The notes under the pieces were generated by a model. It was not told where the DNA came from. It did not search any database and was given only the letters and a program-made list of their open reading frames with translations. The translations under genes and the position numbers were made by a program. A stretch of DNA of 32,580 nt from NCBI GenBank assembly GCA_036380435.1, contig DASVES010000032.1, forward strand, positions 1 through 32,580, given 5' to 3'. This stretch comes from DASQDT01 sp036380435. Its GTDB lineage: Bacteria > Acidobacteriota > Blastocatellia > Pyrinomonadales > Pyrinomonadaceae. The stretch's first letter is position 1. Every line of letters starts with the position of its first letter. Below are positions 15,399-22,708 of this stretch, piece by piece.

Positions 15399-15605
15399 TC
15401 ACACCTTCATCACTTTCTCGGCCTGCGGGCCTTTCGGACCCTGCGTGACCTCGAACTCGACCTCCTGACCCTCTTCGAGGGTCTTGAAGCCGTCGCCCTG
15501 AATGGCGCTGTAGTGGACGAAGATGTCGGAAGAGCCGGGCTGCTCGATGAAGCCGTAGCCCTTCGCGTTGTTGAACCACTTAACCTTACCGGTAATTCTA
15601 GACAT
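15399..15605 (-). CDS. Cold shock protein (CspA family)
   Basis: 68 aa, a single cold-shock domain. It binds single-stranded RNA and DNA and melts mRNA structure. KGYGFIEQ (RNP1, 15-22) and DIFVHYSAI (RNP2, 27-35) are intact, with WFN at 10-12. ATG 15605 follows an AGGAGG ribosome site. That site sits in the loop of a six-base-pair hairpin (15612-15631), which could modulate translation. CspA-type genes are often controlled through their leader RNA. It is a single-gene unit downstream of the M23 terminator. Confidence 0.96.
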   Translation of the reverse strand: MSRITGKVKWFNNAKGYGFIEQPGSSDIFVHYSAIQGDGFKTLEEGQEVEFEVTQGPKGPQAEKVMKV

Positions 15606-15611
15606 AGCTAA

Positions 15612-15631
15612 CGAATCCTCCTAACGATTCG
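15612..15631 (-). promoter_or_regulatory. Hairpin presenting the csp ribosome-binding site
   Basis: On the minus strand CGAATC (15626-15631) pairs with GATTCG (15612-15617) around the loop GTTAGGAG. The AGGAGG Shine-Dalgarno overlaps the loop and the first stem base on its 3' side. The element ends seven bases before the start codon. Control of translation is inferred from position only. Confidence 0.45.
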
Positions 15632-15734
15632 GTGAACGGGCCGAAGGGAAGAGAGAAACCCCACTCGCCCGGATTGTTAACGCCTGCGAGCCGGCGCGGC
15701 CCTGAGCCTTTGCGCGCGCCAACTAACTCAAACT

Positions 15735-15781
15735 AAAAGACCCGCGCCCGGTGAGACCGAGAGGCTCACCAAGTACGGGTC
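15735..15781 (-). terminator. Terminator of the M23 peptidase gene
   Basis: On the minus strand GACCCG (15776-15781) pairs with CGGGTC (15739-15744). Inside it GGTGAG (15765-15770) pairs with CTCACC (15750-15755). A short T run follows (15735-15738). It lies about 185 bases past the M23 stop codon, so the transcript would have a long 3' end. Confidence 0.5.
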
Positions 15782-15965
15782 TACAACTGACGGGGAAACT
15801 GCTCCGAACTCATTGCGGTAATGCCTGCAAGTCTAACGCGGGGACGAGGTTAAACAACAAGCCCGTCCGCAAACGAACGCGCATACTAAGCGAAAGCAGG
15901 CAAAAGTGTCAAGCACAAAATGCGCGTAAAACCGCCCTGCTCCCGGCGCGACTCCTTATGAAATC

Positions 15966-16823
15966 TCAGGGCATCGGCAGATAACGCGCGGGGCTGACGG
16001 CCGACTCGCCCATGCGGACTTCGTAATGAAGGTGTGGCCCCGTCGAACGGCCCGTGGAGCCGACGCGCCCCAACGCGTCGCCGCGCTTAATCGGTTGTCC
16101 CAGCTCCACTTCAATCTTCGAGAGGTGGCCGTAGGCGCTCGAAAGACCGTCGCCGTGATCGACGATGACGATCAGGCCGTAGCCGTTTTTGACGCCGGCG
16201 AAGCTGATCGTCCCGTTGCCGGTGGCGACCACGGGCGTGCCCCATGCGGTGGCGATGTCGAGGCCATCGTGGAACTCGGCCGAGCCTCCGCCGAACGGGT
16301 TGCCGCGCACCCCGAAGTCGTCCGTGATCTCGCCGCCGACCGGCCAGATCGAAGGGATGCGCTCAAGCTCAAGCTTGCGCCGGAGCGCGTCCTCGTAGGC
16401 GCGCAACTGCCCTTCGAGCTGCGAAGCGCGCACCTCGACGGCCGTCACGGTCGCCTCGTCGGCGAGCACCTGCGGGCCGCCCGCGCCGTGCGGGCTGGTG
16501 CCCTCTTCGGCCGGGACGCCGGAAATCTCGGAGAGTCGGCGCGCGTCCGTCTCGATGGCGTCGATGCGCGTCTTCAGCTCGTCGAGTTTCTGGCGCTGGC
16601 GCTCGTTCTCCAGACGCAGGCGGTTGTACTCGCGCTCGATGCGGAGGTGTGCGGTCTGCCGCGCGAGGCCGTAGACGCCGTAGAGCGCGGCGCAGACGAC
16701 CAGCGTGGCCGCGCAGGCCGAGACCTTTACCCAGCGTTTATGTATGGAAATCCGGCGGATGCCGGCGCGGGAGCGCGAAGTGTGGGCGACAATAAAAGCG
16801 TAGATACGCTCGTCCTTCATCAT
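15966..16823 (-). CDS. Membrane-anchored M23 metallopeptidase with coiled coil
   Basis: 285 aa. A short cytoplasmic start is followed by one membrane helix (about 33-52), then a coiled coil (about 58-100) and a second helical segment (about 130-153). The C-terminal LytM domain (about 160-280) has the complete zinc set: HDGLD (185-189), YGHL (231-234) and HLHYE (264-268). It is predicted to cleave peptide cross-links in peptidoglycan, and the coiled coil is the usual arrangement in cell-division or shape-linked M23 proteins. Two ATGs are adjacent at 16823 and 16820 with AAGGA upstream. Unlike the M23-like protein at 5484-6581, all active-site residues are present. Confidence 0.94.
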   Translation of the reverse strand: MMKDERIYAFIVAHTSRSRAGIRRISIHKRWVKVSACAATLVVCAALYGVYGLARQTAHLRIEREYNRLRLENERQRQKLDELKTRIDAIETDARRLSEISGVPAEEGTSPHGAGGPQVLADEATVTAVEVRASQLEGQLRAYEDALRRKLELERIPSIWPVGGEITDDFGVRGNPFGGGSAEFHDGLDIATAWGTPVVATGNGTISFAGVKNGYGLIVIVDHGDGLSSAYGHLSKIEVELGQPIKRGDALGRVGSTGRSTGPHLHYEVRMGESAVSPARYLPMP

Positions 16824-17136
16824 CGGAGTGTGTTCCTTGGGGCTCCGTCCGGGCGGGAATTAACGGGGAAAGACCCGCACGGATGAGCGCGAAAGGCACT
16901 GTCTGCCGAACGAGGGGCGACGAGTGCGAAAAAAACTGATTGCTTGTGGTTCTTAAACCTGGTGCGTGAACCCTTCTGAAGGTGTGCGACCCGCCGGGCC
17001 AATTCTCAAAACAAGAGTCTCAAGGACAGGCGTAAAGACTGTGAGTCGCACAAGGTGGCAAACCCTATCACACGAAAATATGTATTGCAACCGCTCGGCG
17101 TCCTGCGATGCGCCGGGCCGGCCGTGAAAAGCCGAA
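16824..17136 (-). other. Upstream region of the M23 gene, no gene
   Basis: 313 bases without a supported gene. The minus strand carries one possible promoter (17064-17090), which would give a leader of roughly 230 bases. No riboswitch or RNA family is recognised in that leader. Confidence 0.5.
17064..17090 (-). promoter_or_regulatory. Candidate extended -10 promoter for the M23 gene
   Basis: On the minus strand TTGCAA (17085-17090) is followed 15 bp later by GATAGG (17064-17069), preceded by TGT. The surrounding TCGTGTGATA string is identical to that in the lytic transglycosylase promoter at 25483-25492. The 15-bp spacing is short. Confidence 0.35.
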
Positions 17137-17185
17137 GGCCCGCGGGGGCCGCACACAGGATTTGCGCGGCCCCCGTGGGCCTTTT
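17137..17185. terminator. Strong GC-rich terminator, probably bidirectional
   Basis: The 16-base arms 17137-17152 and 17166-17181 pair with a single G-U and a 13-base loop. TTTT follows on the plus strand (17182-17185). On the minus strand the hairpin comes 34 bases after the stop codon of the 73-aa membrane protein, so it probably ends that transcript. Confidence 0.7.
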
Positions 17186-17218
17186 AGTGTTCCTCGGCCG
17201 GGGTAGTTAAGTTTCTAT

Positions 17219-17440
17219 TTAAAGCTCCTCGGCCTCTTCGCGCCGCCGGCGCCCGCGACCGCGCAGCATCGACAGCACGATGAGGAGCATCAGCCCGACG
17301 AACAGGATGATGAGGGCGATCTTGATGGCCACCATCACGAAGCCGACGAGCGCGATGAGCTGCTTGAGGAGCGTGATGACGAGCAGAATGATGGTCAGGA
17401 CTCCACCCCACCTGGCCGCAACACTGAAGATAGCTGACAT
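17219..17440 (-). CDS. Small two-helix membrane protein
   Basis: 73 aa, two closely spaced hydrophobic helices (about 13-30 and 33-59), followed by an arginine-rich then acidic tail (RGRGRRRREEAEEL). No family is recognised. ATG 17440 has a near-consensus AAGGAG site nine bases upstream, and a strong terminator follows, so it is a genuine expressed single-gene unit. The positive tail suggests the C terminus stays in the cytoplasm. The function is unknown. Confidence 0.8.
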   Translation of the reverse strand: MSAIFSVAARWGGVLTIILLVITLLKQLIALVGFVMVAIKIALIILFVGLMLLIVLSMLRGRGRRRREEAEEL

Positions 17441-17590
17441 CTTTTAAATCTCCTTAACCTGTGCCGACTGACTCCTTTGAAGGCCGCCGGAGTCAGAAAC
17501 CCTTGTTCGTTACCCTTAAATCGCCCCCGGCGATTCGCATGATAGCAGATGGTGGCGCGCCCGCGCGAAGCCGCGCGCGTCAATCAAGCT

Positions 17591-18436
17591 TCAGGCGCGC
17601 GGCCCCGCCGGCCAGATGTTGCTCTCTCGCGCCGAGACCTGCGTCACGACCTCGCCCGTGCCGAACCGCGTCGCCTCCGCGCCGAACGTCCCCGTCCCGA
17701 TGGCCGACGGCCGGTGCGTCAGGTGCTCGAAGCTGTACGGAGCCTCGCGCTTCTGCTGCCGGTTGCGCGTCCAGTCGAAGAGCATGTAAGCGCCGAGGAT
17801 GACGAGCACGACGGGGAGCACCTGCTTCACGGGGAGCTGGATGCCGAAGAGCGTGTGGAGCAGGAAGACTGTGCCGAGGGCGATGAGCACGAAGCCCCAG
17901 GCGAGCGGGTTGCCGTAAAGACGTCTGGCGATGGCGTCGGACTCGGCGTCGGGCGCAAGGCCGGCGCGGATGAGCTGCGCCGTGCGGACGGCGTCGATGG
18001 CGGCGAAGAGCCACGTGCCGACCATGCCGAGGAGGAAGAAGGCGGTGCCGTTCGTGACCGTCGCCATCTGGAAGAAGCTGGCGAAGATAGTGAAGTGGAC
18101 GAGCGCCTTCGAGGTCTGGCCGTTGTAGGCCGCGCCGAGTCCCGGCGTCAGCAGCGACAAAAGCAGCGCGACGAAGGGCGAGGTCTTGCGACGGACGACC
18201 TGCGGGCTGCTCGCGACCGAGCGCGCCTGCTGCTGTTGCAGCAGTTCGACGCCCGCGACGATGCAATCCTGACAGTGCGGGAAGCCGCGGATGCGGTGGT
18301 CGCACGCCGGGCACAGCGGGCGCGCGCAGTGGCTGCACTGCACGACGGCCCGGTTCGTCAGGTGGTATGAGCAATTCGTCAGCAAGACTTGGAAACCTCT
18401 GTCTAACTTTTCGTTCCACGGTCGCCGGAGGCCCAC
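17591..18436 (-). CDS. B-box-type zinc-finger membrane protein
   Basis: Up to 281 aa. An N-terminal Cys/His cluster (C22, H25, C34, C37, C42, C45, H54, C55, C58) matches a B-box-like zinc finger. Four or so membrane helices follow (from about 86 to 226), with a basic loop NRQQKRE and a hydrophilic tail. Such proteins are seen in Acidobacteria and Planctomycetes but their role is not established. The frame opens at GTG 18436 with a weak ribosome site. A TTG at 18385 has AGAGG ten bases upstream and starts just before the zinc finger, so the true protein may be 17 residues shorter. It follows the anti-sigma gene by 31 bases and probably belongs to the same operon. Confidence 0.8.
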   Translation of the reverse strand: MGLRRPWNEKLDRGFQVLLTNCSYHLTNRAVVQCSHCARPLCPACDHRIRGFPHCQDCIVAGVELLQQQQARSVASSPQVVRRKTSPFVALLLSLLTPGLGAAYNGQTSKALVHFTIFASFFQMATVTNGTAFFLLGMVGTWLFAAIDAVRTAQLIRAGLAPDAESDAIARRLYGNPLAWGFVLIALGTVFLLHTLFGIQLPVKQVLPVVLVILGAYMLFDWTRNRQQKREAPYSFEHLTHRPSAIGTGTFGAEATRFGTGEVVTQVSARESNIWPAGPRA

Positions 18437-18467
18437 GCCTACCGAGAACTTCGCGCCGCTATTACTA

Positions 18468-19280
18468 CTACTTCTTCGGCTCGTCCTTTGGCGTCTCGGC
18501 TGCGGGCTGCGACTTGTTATCGTTGGCCGTCACGGCGGCCGCGCCATCGCGCGCGGGCGTGCCGACAAATGTCTCAAGGCCCTCGGCGACGCGCTTGAGG
18601 TCAGGGCTGCTGGCGCCTCGGCTGTAGGTCTCTGCGGCGAGGCGCACGCTGGCGCGGTACATCCCGCCGATGGAGCCGTCCTCGGAGATCGTGTTCGTGC
18701 CGACGAAGACGGCGAGCAGAACCATCGTTGCGACGGTGGCGAACTGCGGCTGGACGACCACGTCGAGCCACCCGCGCAGGCGCTCGGCGAGGCGAGCGGC
18801 CAAGGGCGGGCGCACCTCCTGCGCCTGCGTGGTGCCGAGCGTGGCCTGAAGGATACGCTCGTGGAGTCCCGCGGGGACGGCCTGTTCGATGTTGATGTAG
18901 GAGTAGCAGGCGCCGATGGAGCGCACGACCTGACCGGGAAGCTCGGTGCAGCGTTCGCAGAGCGCGGCGTGGCGCTCCCAGCGGTGGAAGAGTGTGGCGG
19001 GGAGGAATCCGTCGAGATAGTCGGTCAGGTGCGTCTCGAAATCCTCGCACGTCATCGAGGTCTCGGGCGCGGTGCGAAGGAGTATGCGCGCCTCGAACTC
19101 GCGCGAAGGGGCCGGCGCTTCCGAGGCGCGGCACTCGCTGATCGTGTTCCTGACCTCGTTCAGAATCTCGTGGCAGAGGGGACAGCGCAGCGCGTGCTCG
19201 CCAAAAGCACGCTGAACCTCGACGGCGAGCGCGCCGTCAAGGTAATCGGTCAGACGATCTTCAAACTCTGTGCAAAGCAT
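18468..19280 (-). CDS. Anti-sigma factor with two tandem HC2 zinc fingers
   Basis: 270 aa. Two zinc-finger modules of the ZAS type lie in tandem: C3...H29-x3-C33-x2-C36 and C78...H104-x3-C108-x2-C111. They share the string LTDYLDG (10-16 and 85-91), so one arose by duplication of the other. One membrane helix (about 178-195) follows, then a low-complexity extracytoplasmic tail. Family members bind and hold an ECF sigma factor until a signal releases it. The gene lies 67 bases after the ECF sigma gene, the standard pairing. ATG 19280 has GGAG eight bases upstream. Double-module anti-sigma proteins are less usual. Confidence 0.88.
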   Translation of the reverse strand: MLCTEFEDRLTDYLDGALAVEVQRAFGEHALRCPLCHEILNEVRNTISECRASEAPAPSREFEARILLRTAPETSMTCEDFETHLTDYLDGFLPATLFHRWERHAALCERCTELPGQVVRSIGACYSYINIEQAVPAGLHERILQATLGTTQAQEVRPPLAARLAERLRGWLDVVVQPQFATVATMVLLAVFVGTNTISEDGSIGGMYRASVRLAAETYSRGASSPDLKRVAEGLETFVGTPARDGAAAVTANDNKSQPAAETPKDEPKK

Positions 19281-19347
19281 CAGTCTCGCTCCATCCCTTC
19301 ACCCCTTCGATTTTCCTACCTGACCCTCGCGCGGCCGTCTTCTTCTG

Positions 19348-19950
19348 TCAAACGTCGCTCATCGCGACGACGCGCATGCGGCGCAGGATTTTCGCCAGCT
19401 CAATTCGCCCCCGATTGATGCGCGACTTCACCGTGCCCTCGGGTATCTTCAAAAGATCGACGATCTCCTGGTAGCTCAACTCCTCGATGTCGCGCAAGAT
19501 CACGCACGTCCTCAAGTCGGTGGGCAGCTTGTCGATGCCGGCCTGCACCTGTCGGCCGAGTTCCTGCCTCTCAAGCTCGCGTTGCGGGGAGCCGCCGGCG
19601 GCCCGGAGGTGATAGGCGTGGCCTTCGAGGTCTTCGGCGTGGGTGTCCTGCGGGGCGCGCTGGCGGCGACGGTAGTCGTCGATGATGAGATTGCGGGCGA
19701 GGCGCATCAGCCAGTTTTGCAAATCGCCCTGCCGGGGATCGTACTGTTCGAGCGAGCGATAGACGCGGACGAAGACCTCCTGCGTCAAATCCTCCGCCGC
19801 GTCGGCGCGGGAGGTGAAACGGTAGGCGAGGTTATAGATGCGCCGCGAAAAGGTCTGGACGATCTCCTCCCACGCGGCGCCGTCGCCCGTCCGGCATCTC
19901 CTGACCAACTCCGCCCCGTCGCTGACAGCCACTGCGTTCGCTGCTCCCAC
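19348..19950 (-). CDS. ECF-type RNA polymerase sigma factor
   Basis: 200 aa. Region 2 (about 25-97) has the DAAEDLTQEVFVRVYRSL core-binding stretch and the -10 recognition helix QNWLMRLARNLIIDDYRRR. Region 4 (about 135-190) has LSYQEIVDLLKIPEGTVKSRINRGR, the helix-turn-helix for -35 binding. It would direct polymerase to a small regulon and be silenced by the adjacent anti-sigma protein. Starts are GTG 19950 or GTG 19932, and the latter has GGGAG eleven bases upstream. A candidate autoregulatory promoter (GGAAC and CGTA) lies about 80 bases before the gene. Confidence 0.95.
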   Translation of the reverse strand: MGAANAVAVSDGAELVRRCRTGDGAAWEEIVQTFSRRIYNLAYRFTSRADAAEDLTQEVFVRVYRSLEQYDPRQGDLQNWLMRLARNLIIDDYRRRQRAPQDTHAEDLEGHAYHLRAAGGSPQRELERQELGRQVQAGIDKLPTDLRTCVILRDIEELSYQEIVDLLKIPEGTVKSRINRGRIELAKILRRMRVVAMSDV

Positions 19951-20027
19951 CTCGCGTGCCCCTTCCCGTCAGTCCCGCCGAAAATGTCTTCGGGTGGTTC
20001 CGGCAAACCCCTTGTTCCAAGCCGGGA

Positions 20028-20053
20028 TACGACGGTCAGAAGGGTAAAGTTCC
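20028..20053 (-). promoter_or_regulatory. Candidate autoregulatory ECF promoter
   Basis: On the minus strand GGAAC (20049-20053) is followed 17 bases later by CGTA (20028-20031). This matches the general ECF pattern of a GGAAC/AAC -35 and CGT -10. It lies upstream of the sigma gene itself, and many ECF factors activate their own operon. Confidence 0.4.
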
Positions 20054-20063
20054 CCCGGAAACT

Positions 20064-20170
20064 GTAAGCGGTAAGCAGTGAGCGGTAAGCAGTAAAAACC
20101 CTTCTCCCCGCCGGCAGAGTTCTTTCGGAAAGCGCGACTGACTGCTCACCGCTCACTGCTTAGTGCTTAC
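20064..20170. repeat. Imperfect inverted heptamer array (GTAAGCG type)
   Basis: The left arm 20064-20093 has units GTAAGCG, GTAAGCA, GTGAGCG, GTAAGCA. The right arm 20141-20170 is its inverted copy with a few mismatches. The core sequence nearly equals that of the array at 15212-15293. It lies between divergent genes, just upstream of the candidate ECF promoter. Confidence 0.8.
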
Positions 20171-20348
20171 TTTCACCCTGCCTTGCGCCTGCGCGGCTAA
20201 TATTATAGCCTTAAACTGTTTACACCACATCTTTGAGGTGGCCGCGGCCGAAGAAGTTAACGAGTGCGCCGCTTCGGGAGAAGAGAAGGCACACCTGCGA
20301 CGGCCGGAGGCCATCTGTCATCCGCTCGCACGCCGGAAAAATTGTCGC

Positions 20349-21476
20349 TTGCGTAAATACTTAAAGTTCATCGCCCTGAGTCTCGTGGCCGTGCTGCTGC
20401 TGTGGTGGTTCGGGCACAACCTCGACTGGGCCGAAGTGTCCGCGTCCATCGGGCGGGCCGACTGGCGTCTGATCGCCGGGGGCGTCGTCCTCATCTGGGT
20501 CACGTACCTGATACGGGCCTACCGCTGGCGCGCCTTCCTCGGGCCGCTCGCGCCGGGGGCTTCGCTGCGTGAGATTTTCGCCGCGACCACGGTCGGCTTC
20601 AGCGCCATCTTTCTGGCGGGTCGCGCCGGCGAGTTCGTCCGCCCCGCCTACTTGCCGCTGCGCGACAAAAATGTGCGGCCCGGCGCGGCCTTCGTCACCA
20701 TCGCCGTCGAGCGCATCTACGACATGGTGGCCGTGATCGTGCTCTTCGCCGTCAACCTTCTCGTCTTCCGCGCGCCCGGCGCCGACGCCGCCTCCTACGA
20801 GCGCGTGCGCGAGGCGGGATTCGTCCTGCTGCTGGGCGCGCTCGCCGGCGTGGCCGCGCTCGTCTACCTGCGGCGTCACACGGCGGCGGTCACGCGTTGG
20901 ATTGACGCGCGGCTCACGAAAGCGCCCGCGCTCCTGCGCCGCGCCGGAAAAATTCTGACCGGATTAATCGAACAACTCTCGCACGCGCTCGGCGTGCTCA
21001 CCGACACGCGCGAGCTATTAGTCACCGCCGGCTGGACGGTGGCGCTGTGGGCGACGATTGTCGCGGCGAACATGCTCGTCATGCGCGCCTTCGGGCTGTC
21101 GGTCGGCGTGAGCGGCGTGGTCTTCGTGCTGGGCTGGTCGCTGGTCGGCTCGGTGGCGCCGACGCCGGGCGGCGGGGCCGGGACTTTCCACGCGGCGACC
21201 GCCTACGGCATGACGGCCTTCCTCAACGTCGACGAGACGCAGGCCAAGGCGGCGACCATCGTCCTGCACCTCGTCGTCTTCGGCTCCGCGCTCTTCTTCG
21301 GCGCCTATTACTTCTTCCGCAGTCACGTCGCGCTGGCCCGGCTGCGAGAGATGTCGGACGAGGAGCGAGCTGAGTTGGAGGGAGAATCGCACCCGGCCGC
21401 CCCGGCGACACCGGGCGACAGGGAGGCGGGCGGCGGCGGTAGTGCAGCGACGGCCCTGCGCTTCGACCGCACTTGA
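20349..21476 (+). CDS. Flippase-like membrane protein (LPG synthetase TM region family)
   Basis: About 375 aa from a TTG at 20349, with eight or so membrane helices and a hydrophilic tail. GRAGEFVRPAYLP (91-103), FVTIAVERIYD (115-125) and the late PTPGGGAGTFHAA match the lysylphosphatidylglycerol synthase TM/UPF0104 family, often annotated as flippase-like. Family members move or modify lipids at the cytoplasmic membrane. This one has no attached aminoacyl transferase domain, so a transport role fits better. TTG is inferred because the first helix begins right after it. An upstream GTG lies in a repeat. A weak GGA precedes TTG. It is followed by nrdR on the same strand. Confidence 0.82.
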   Translation: MRKYLKFIALSLVAVLLLWWFGHNLDWAEVSASIGRADWRLIAGGVVLIWVTYLIRAYRWRAFLGPLAPGASLREIFAATTVGFSAIFLAGRAGEFVRPAYLPLRDKNVRPGAAFVTIAVERIYDMVAVIVLFAVNLLVFRAPGADAASYERVREAGFVLLLGALAGVAALVYLRRHTAAVTRWIDARLTKAPALLRRAGKILTGLIEQLSHALGVLTDTRELLVTAGWTVALWATIVAANMLVMRAFGLSVGVSGVVFVLGWSLVGSVAPTPGGGAGTFHAATAYGMTAFLNVDETQAKAATIVLHLVVFGSALFFGAYYFFRSHVALARLREMSDEERAELEGESHPAAPATPGDREAGGGGSAATALRFDRT

Positions 21477-21592
21477 AATGTCCGGCGCGGCCGGCGTGGG
21501 TGACGAAGAGACGCGGCCGTGTGAATTTCGCGCAAGGGGACGGTTTTGCGAGCGGACGCTCTTACATCTTCGATCCTGACGGAGTTGCTCTT

Positions 21593-22069
21593 ATGATGTG
21601 CCCGTTCTGCGCCTATCTTGAGGACAAGGTGGTTGACTCGCGCGAGTCGCGTGAGGGCGACGCCATCCGGCGGCGGCGCGAGTGTCTGCGCTGCGAGCGC
21701 CGGTTCACCACCTACGAGCGGATCGACGAAATCCCCTACATGGTCGTCAAGAAGGACGGCCGGCGCGAGCCGTTCGACCGCAACAAGGTGATGGCCGGAC
21801 TCCTGCGCGCCTGCGAGAAGCGCCCCGTGCCGTCGGCGAAGCTCGACGCCATTGTCACCTCCATCGAGAAGTACGTGCAGGAGTCGTCCGAGCGCGAGCG
21901 GCCGACCTCGAAGGTGGGCGAGATGATCATGCGGCGACTCAAGGAACTCGATAAGGTGGCCTACGTGCGCTTCGCCTCCGTCTACCTCGAATTCGAGGAC
22001 GTGTCCGAGTTCATGCACGAGCTGAAGACGCTGGTGCGCGCGCGCTCAAGCGCGGGAAAGAAATCGTAA
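21593..22069 (+). CDS. nrdR: Transcriptional repressor NrdR
   Basis: 158 aa. NrdR represses ribonucleotide reductase genes when dATP is bound. The zinc ribbon has C3, C6, C31 and C34 (MMCPFC... and ECLRC). Between them is VVDSRESREGDAIRRRREC, a strongly conserved family string. RRFTTYERI follows. The ATP cone occupies about 48-138 (VVKKDGRREPFDRNKVMAGL and the YVRFASVYLEF end). ATG 21593 has CGGAG at eight bases. The next ATG (21596) would give the same zinc ribbon. The last codons and the stop overlap the start of a heptamer array. No reductase gene is in the window. Confidence 0.96.
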   Translation: MMCPFCAYLEDKVVDSRESREGDAIRRRRECLRCERRFTTYERIDEIPYMVVKKDGRREPFDRNKVMAGLLRACEKRPVPSAKLDAIVTSIEKYVQESSERERPTSKVGEMIMRRLKELDKVAYVRFASVYLEFEDVSEFMHELKTLVRARSSAGKKS

Positions 22070-22170
22070 ATCGTGAATCGTAACTCGCGGCTGTGGCTCC
22101 GCAGACGTTCATAAGGGTCACGGGCCGTGCATCGACGATTGCTTTTTCGATTGACGATTGACGATTGACG
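22063..22170. repeat. Inverted heptamer array (ATCGTAA / CGATTGA)
   Basis: The left units ATCGTAA, ATCGTGA, ATCGTAA (22063-22083) include the nrdR stop codon. The right units CGATTGA, CGATTGA, CGATTGA (22148-22168) are inverted relatives (TCAATCG). They enclose about 64 bases with no other feature. The right arm ends nine bases before the hsp20 ATG. Confidence 0.75.
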
Positions 22171-22178
22171 TCTCTTGA

Positions 22179-22652
22179 ATGAAAAGAATCGCGCACACGA
22201 CGGGCCTTGAGCGGATCGAGCTGGAGCGGCTGCGCTCGCGCGTGGGGCGTCTGTTCGTGATGCTGGAGGAGGCGGCCGAGGCCGTGTCGCCGCGCGTGCC
22301 GGGGGCTTGGCTGCCGCCGGCGGACGTGTGCGAGTCGGAAGACGCGGTAACGGTGCGTGTGGAGTTGCCGGGCGTGCGCGCCGGTCAGGTCGAGGTCGCG
22401 CTGACGAACTCGCACCTGAGAATCAGCGGCCGGAAAAGGAAGGGCGCACCGCGCGCCGCCGCCACGCATCTATGCTCGGAGAGGAGCTACGGGCAATTTG
22501 CGCGCGTCATCCCGCTGCGCTGGCCCGTGCGCGTCACCGAGGCGACCGCCGAGCTGCGCGACGGCCTGCTCACCATCCGGCTGCCGAAGCTTCTGGAGCG
22601 TCGCGGCGGGGAGTTCAAGGTCGAGGTCGCGGCCGGAGACGGCGACGAGTAG
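22179..22652 (+). CDS. Small heat shock protein, Hsp20 family
   Basis: 157 aa. An ATP-independent chaperone that holds unfolding proteins. A helical N-terminal arm (1-45) precedes the alpha-crystallin domain (about 47-145). VRVELPGVRAGQVEVALTNSHLRISG (59-84), ERSYGQFARVIPL (101-113) and AELRDGLLTIRLPK (124-137) are the family's conserved strands, the last with the usual G-L pair. There is a short charged C-terminal tail. It lies 56 bases before lon, a common chaperone-protease pairing that suggests shared stress control. No CIRCE element is visible upstream. Confidence 0.92.
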   Translation: MKRIAHTTGLERIELERLRSRVGRLFVMLEEAAEAVSPRVPGAWLPPADVCESEDAVTVRVELPGVRAGQVEVALTNSHLRISGRKRKGAPRAAATHLCSERSYGQFARVIPLRWPVRVTEATAELRDGLLTIRLPKLLERRGGEFKVEVAAGDGDE

Positions 22653-22708
22653 GGTTTACGAATCATTCACAGACGGCGTTACCACCTGATTGGAGATTGA
22701 TAACTGTT

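Larger units (their letters stand above)
15606..15965 (-). other. Intergenic region: csp leader and M23 terminator, no gene
   Basis: 360 bases without a supported gene. It holds the csp ribosome-site hairpin at one end and the terminator of the upstream M23 gene near the middle. I see no confident -35/-10 pair for csp. Short open frames here have no ribosome site and no family signature. Confidence 0.6.
19951..20348. other. Divergent intergenic region, no gene
   Basis: 398 bases holding the ECF promoter candidate and the heptamer array. On the plus strand an AT-rich stretch near 20201-20210 could contain a -10 for the flippase-like gene, but no matching -35 is convincing. The frame is open from GTG 20163, inside the repeat, but its first 60 codons show no conserved sequence. 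Confidence 0.5.

Noticed and set aside
20163..20348. An upstream start at GTG 20163 for the flippase-like gene
   Set aside because: It lies inside a repeat array, and the extra 60 residues have no hydrophobic or conserved segment.
22070..22178. A CIRCE heat-shock operator before hsp20
   Set aside because: The inverted 9-mers TTAGCACTC/GAGTGCTAA are absent. The dyad there is the ATCGTAA heptamer array.
22307..22708. An N-terminal extension of lon overlapping hsp20
   Set aside because: The extension is out of frame with hsp20, its sequence is Arg-rich and non-conserved, and the family start follows TTG 22709.
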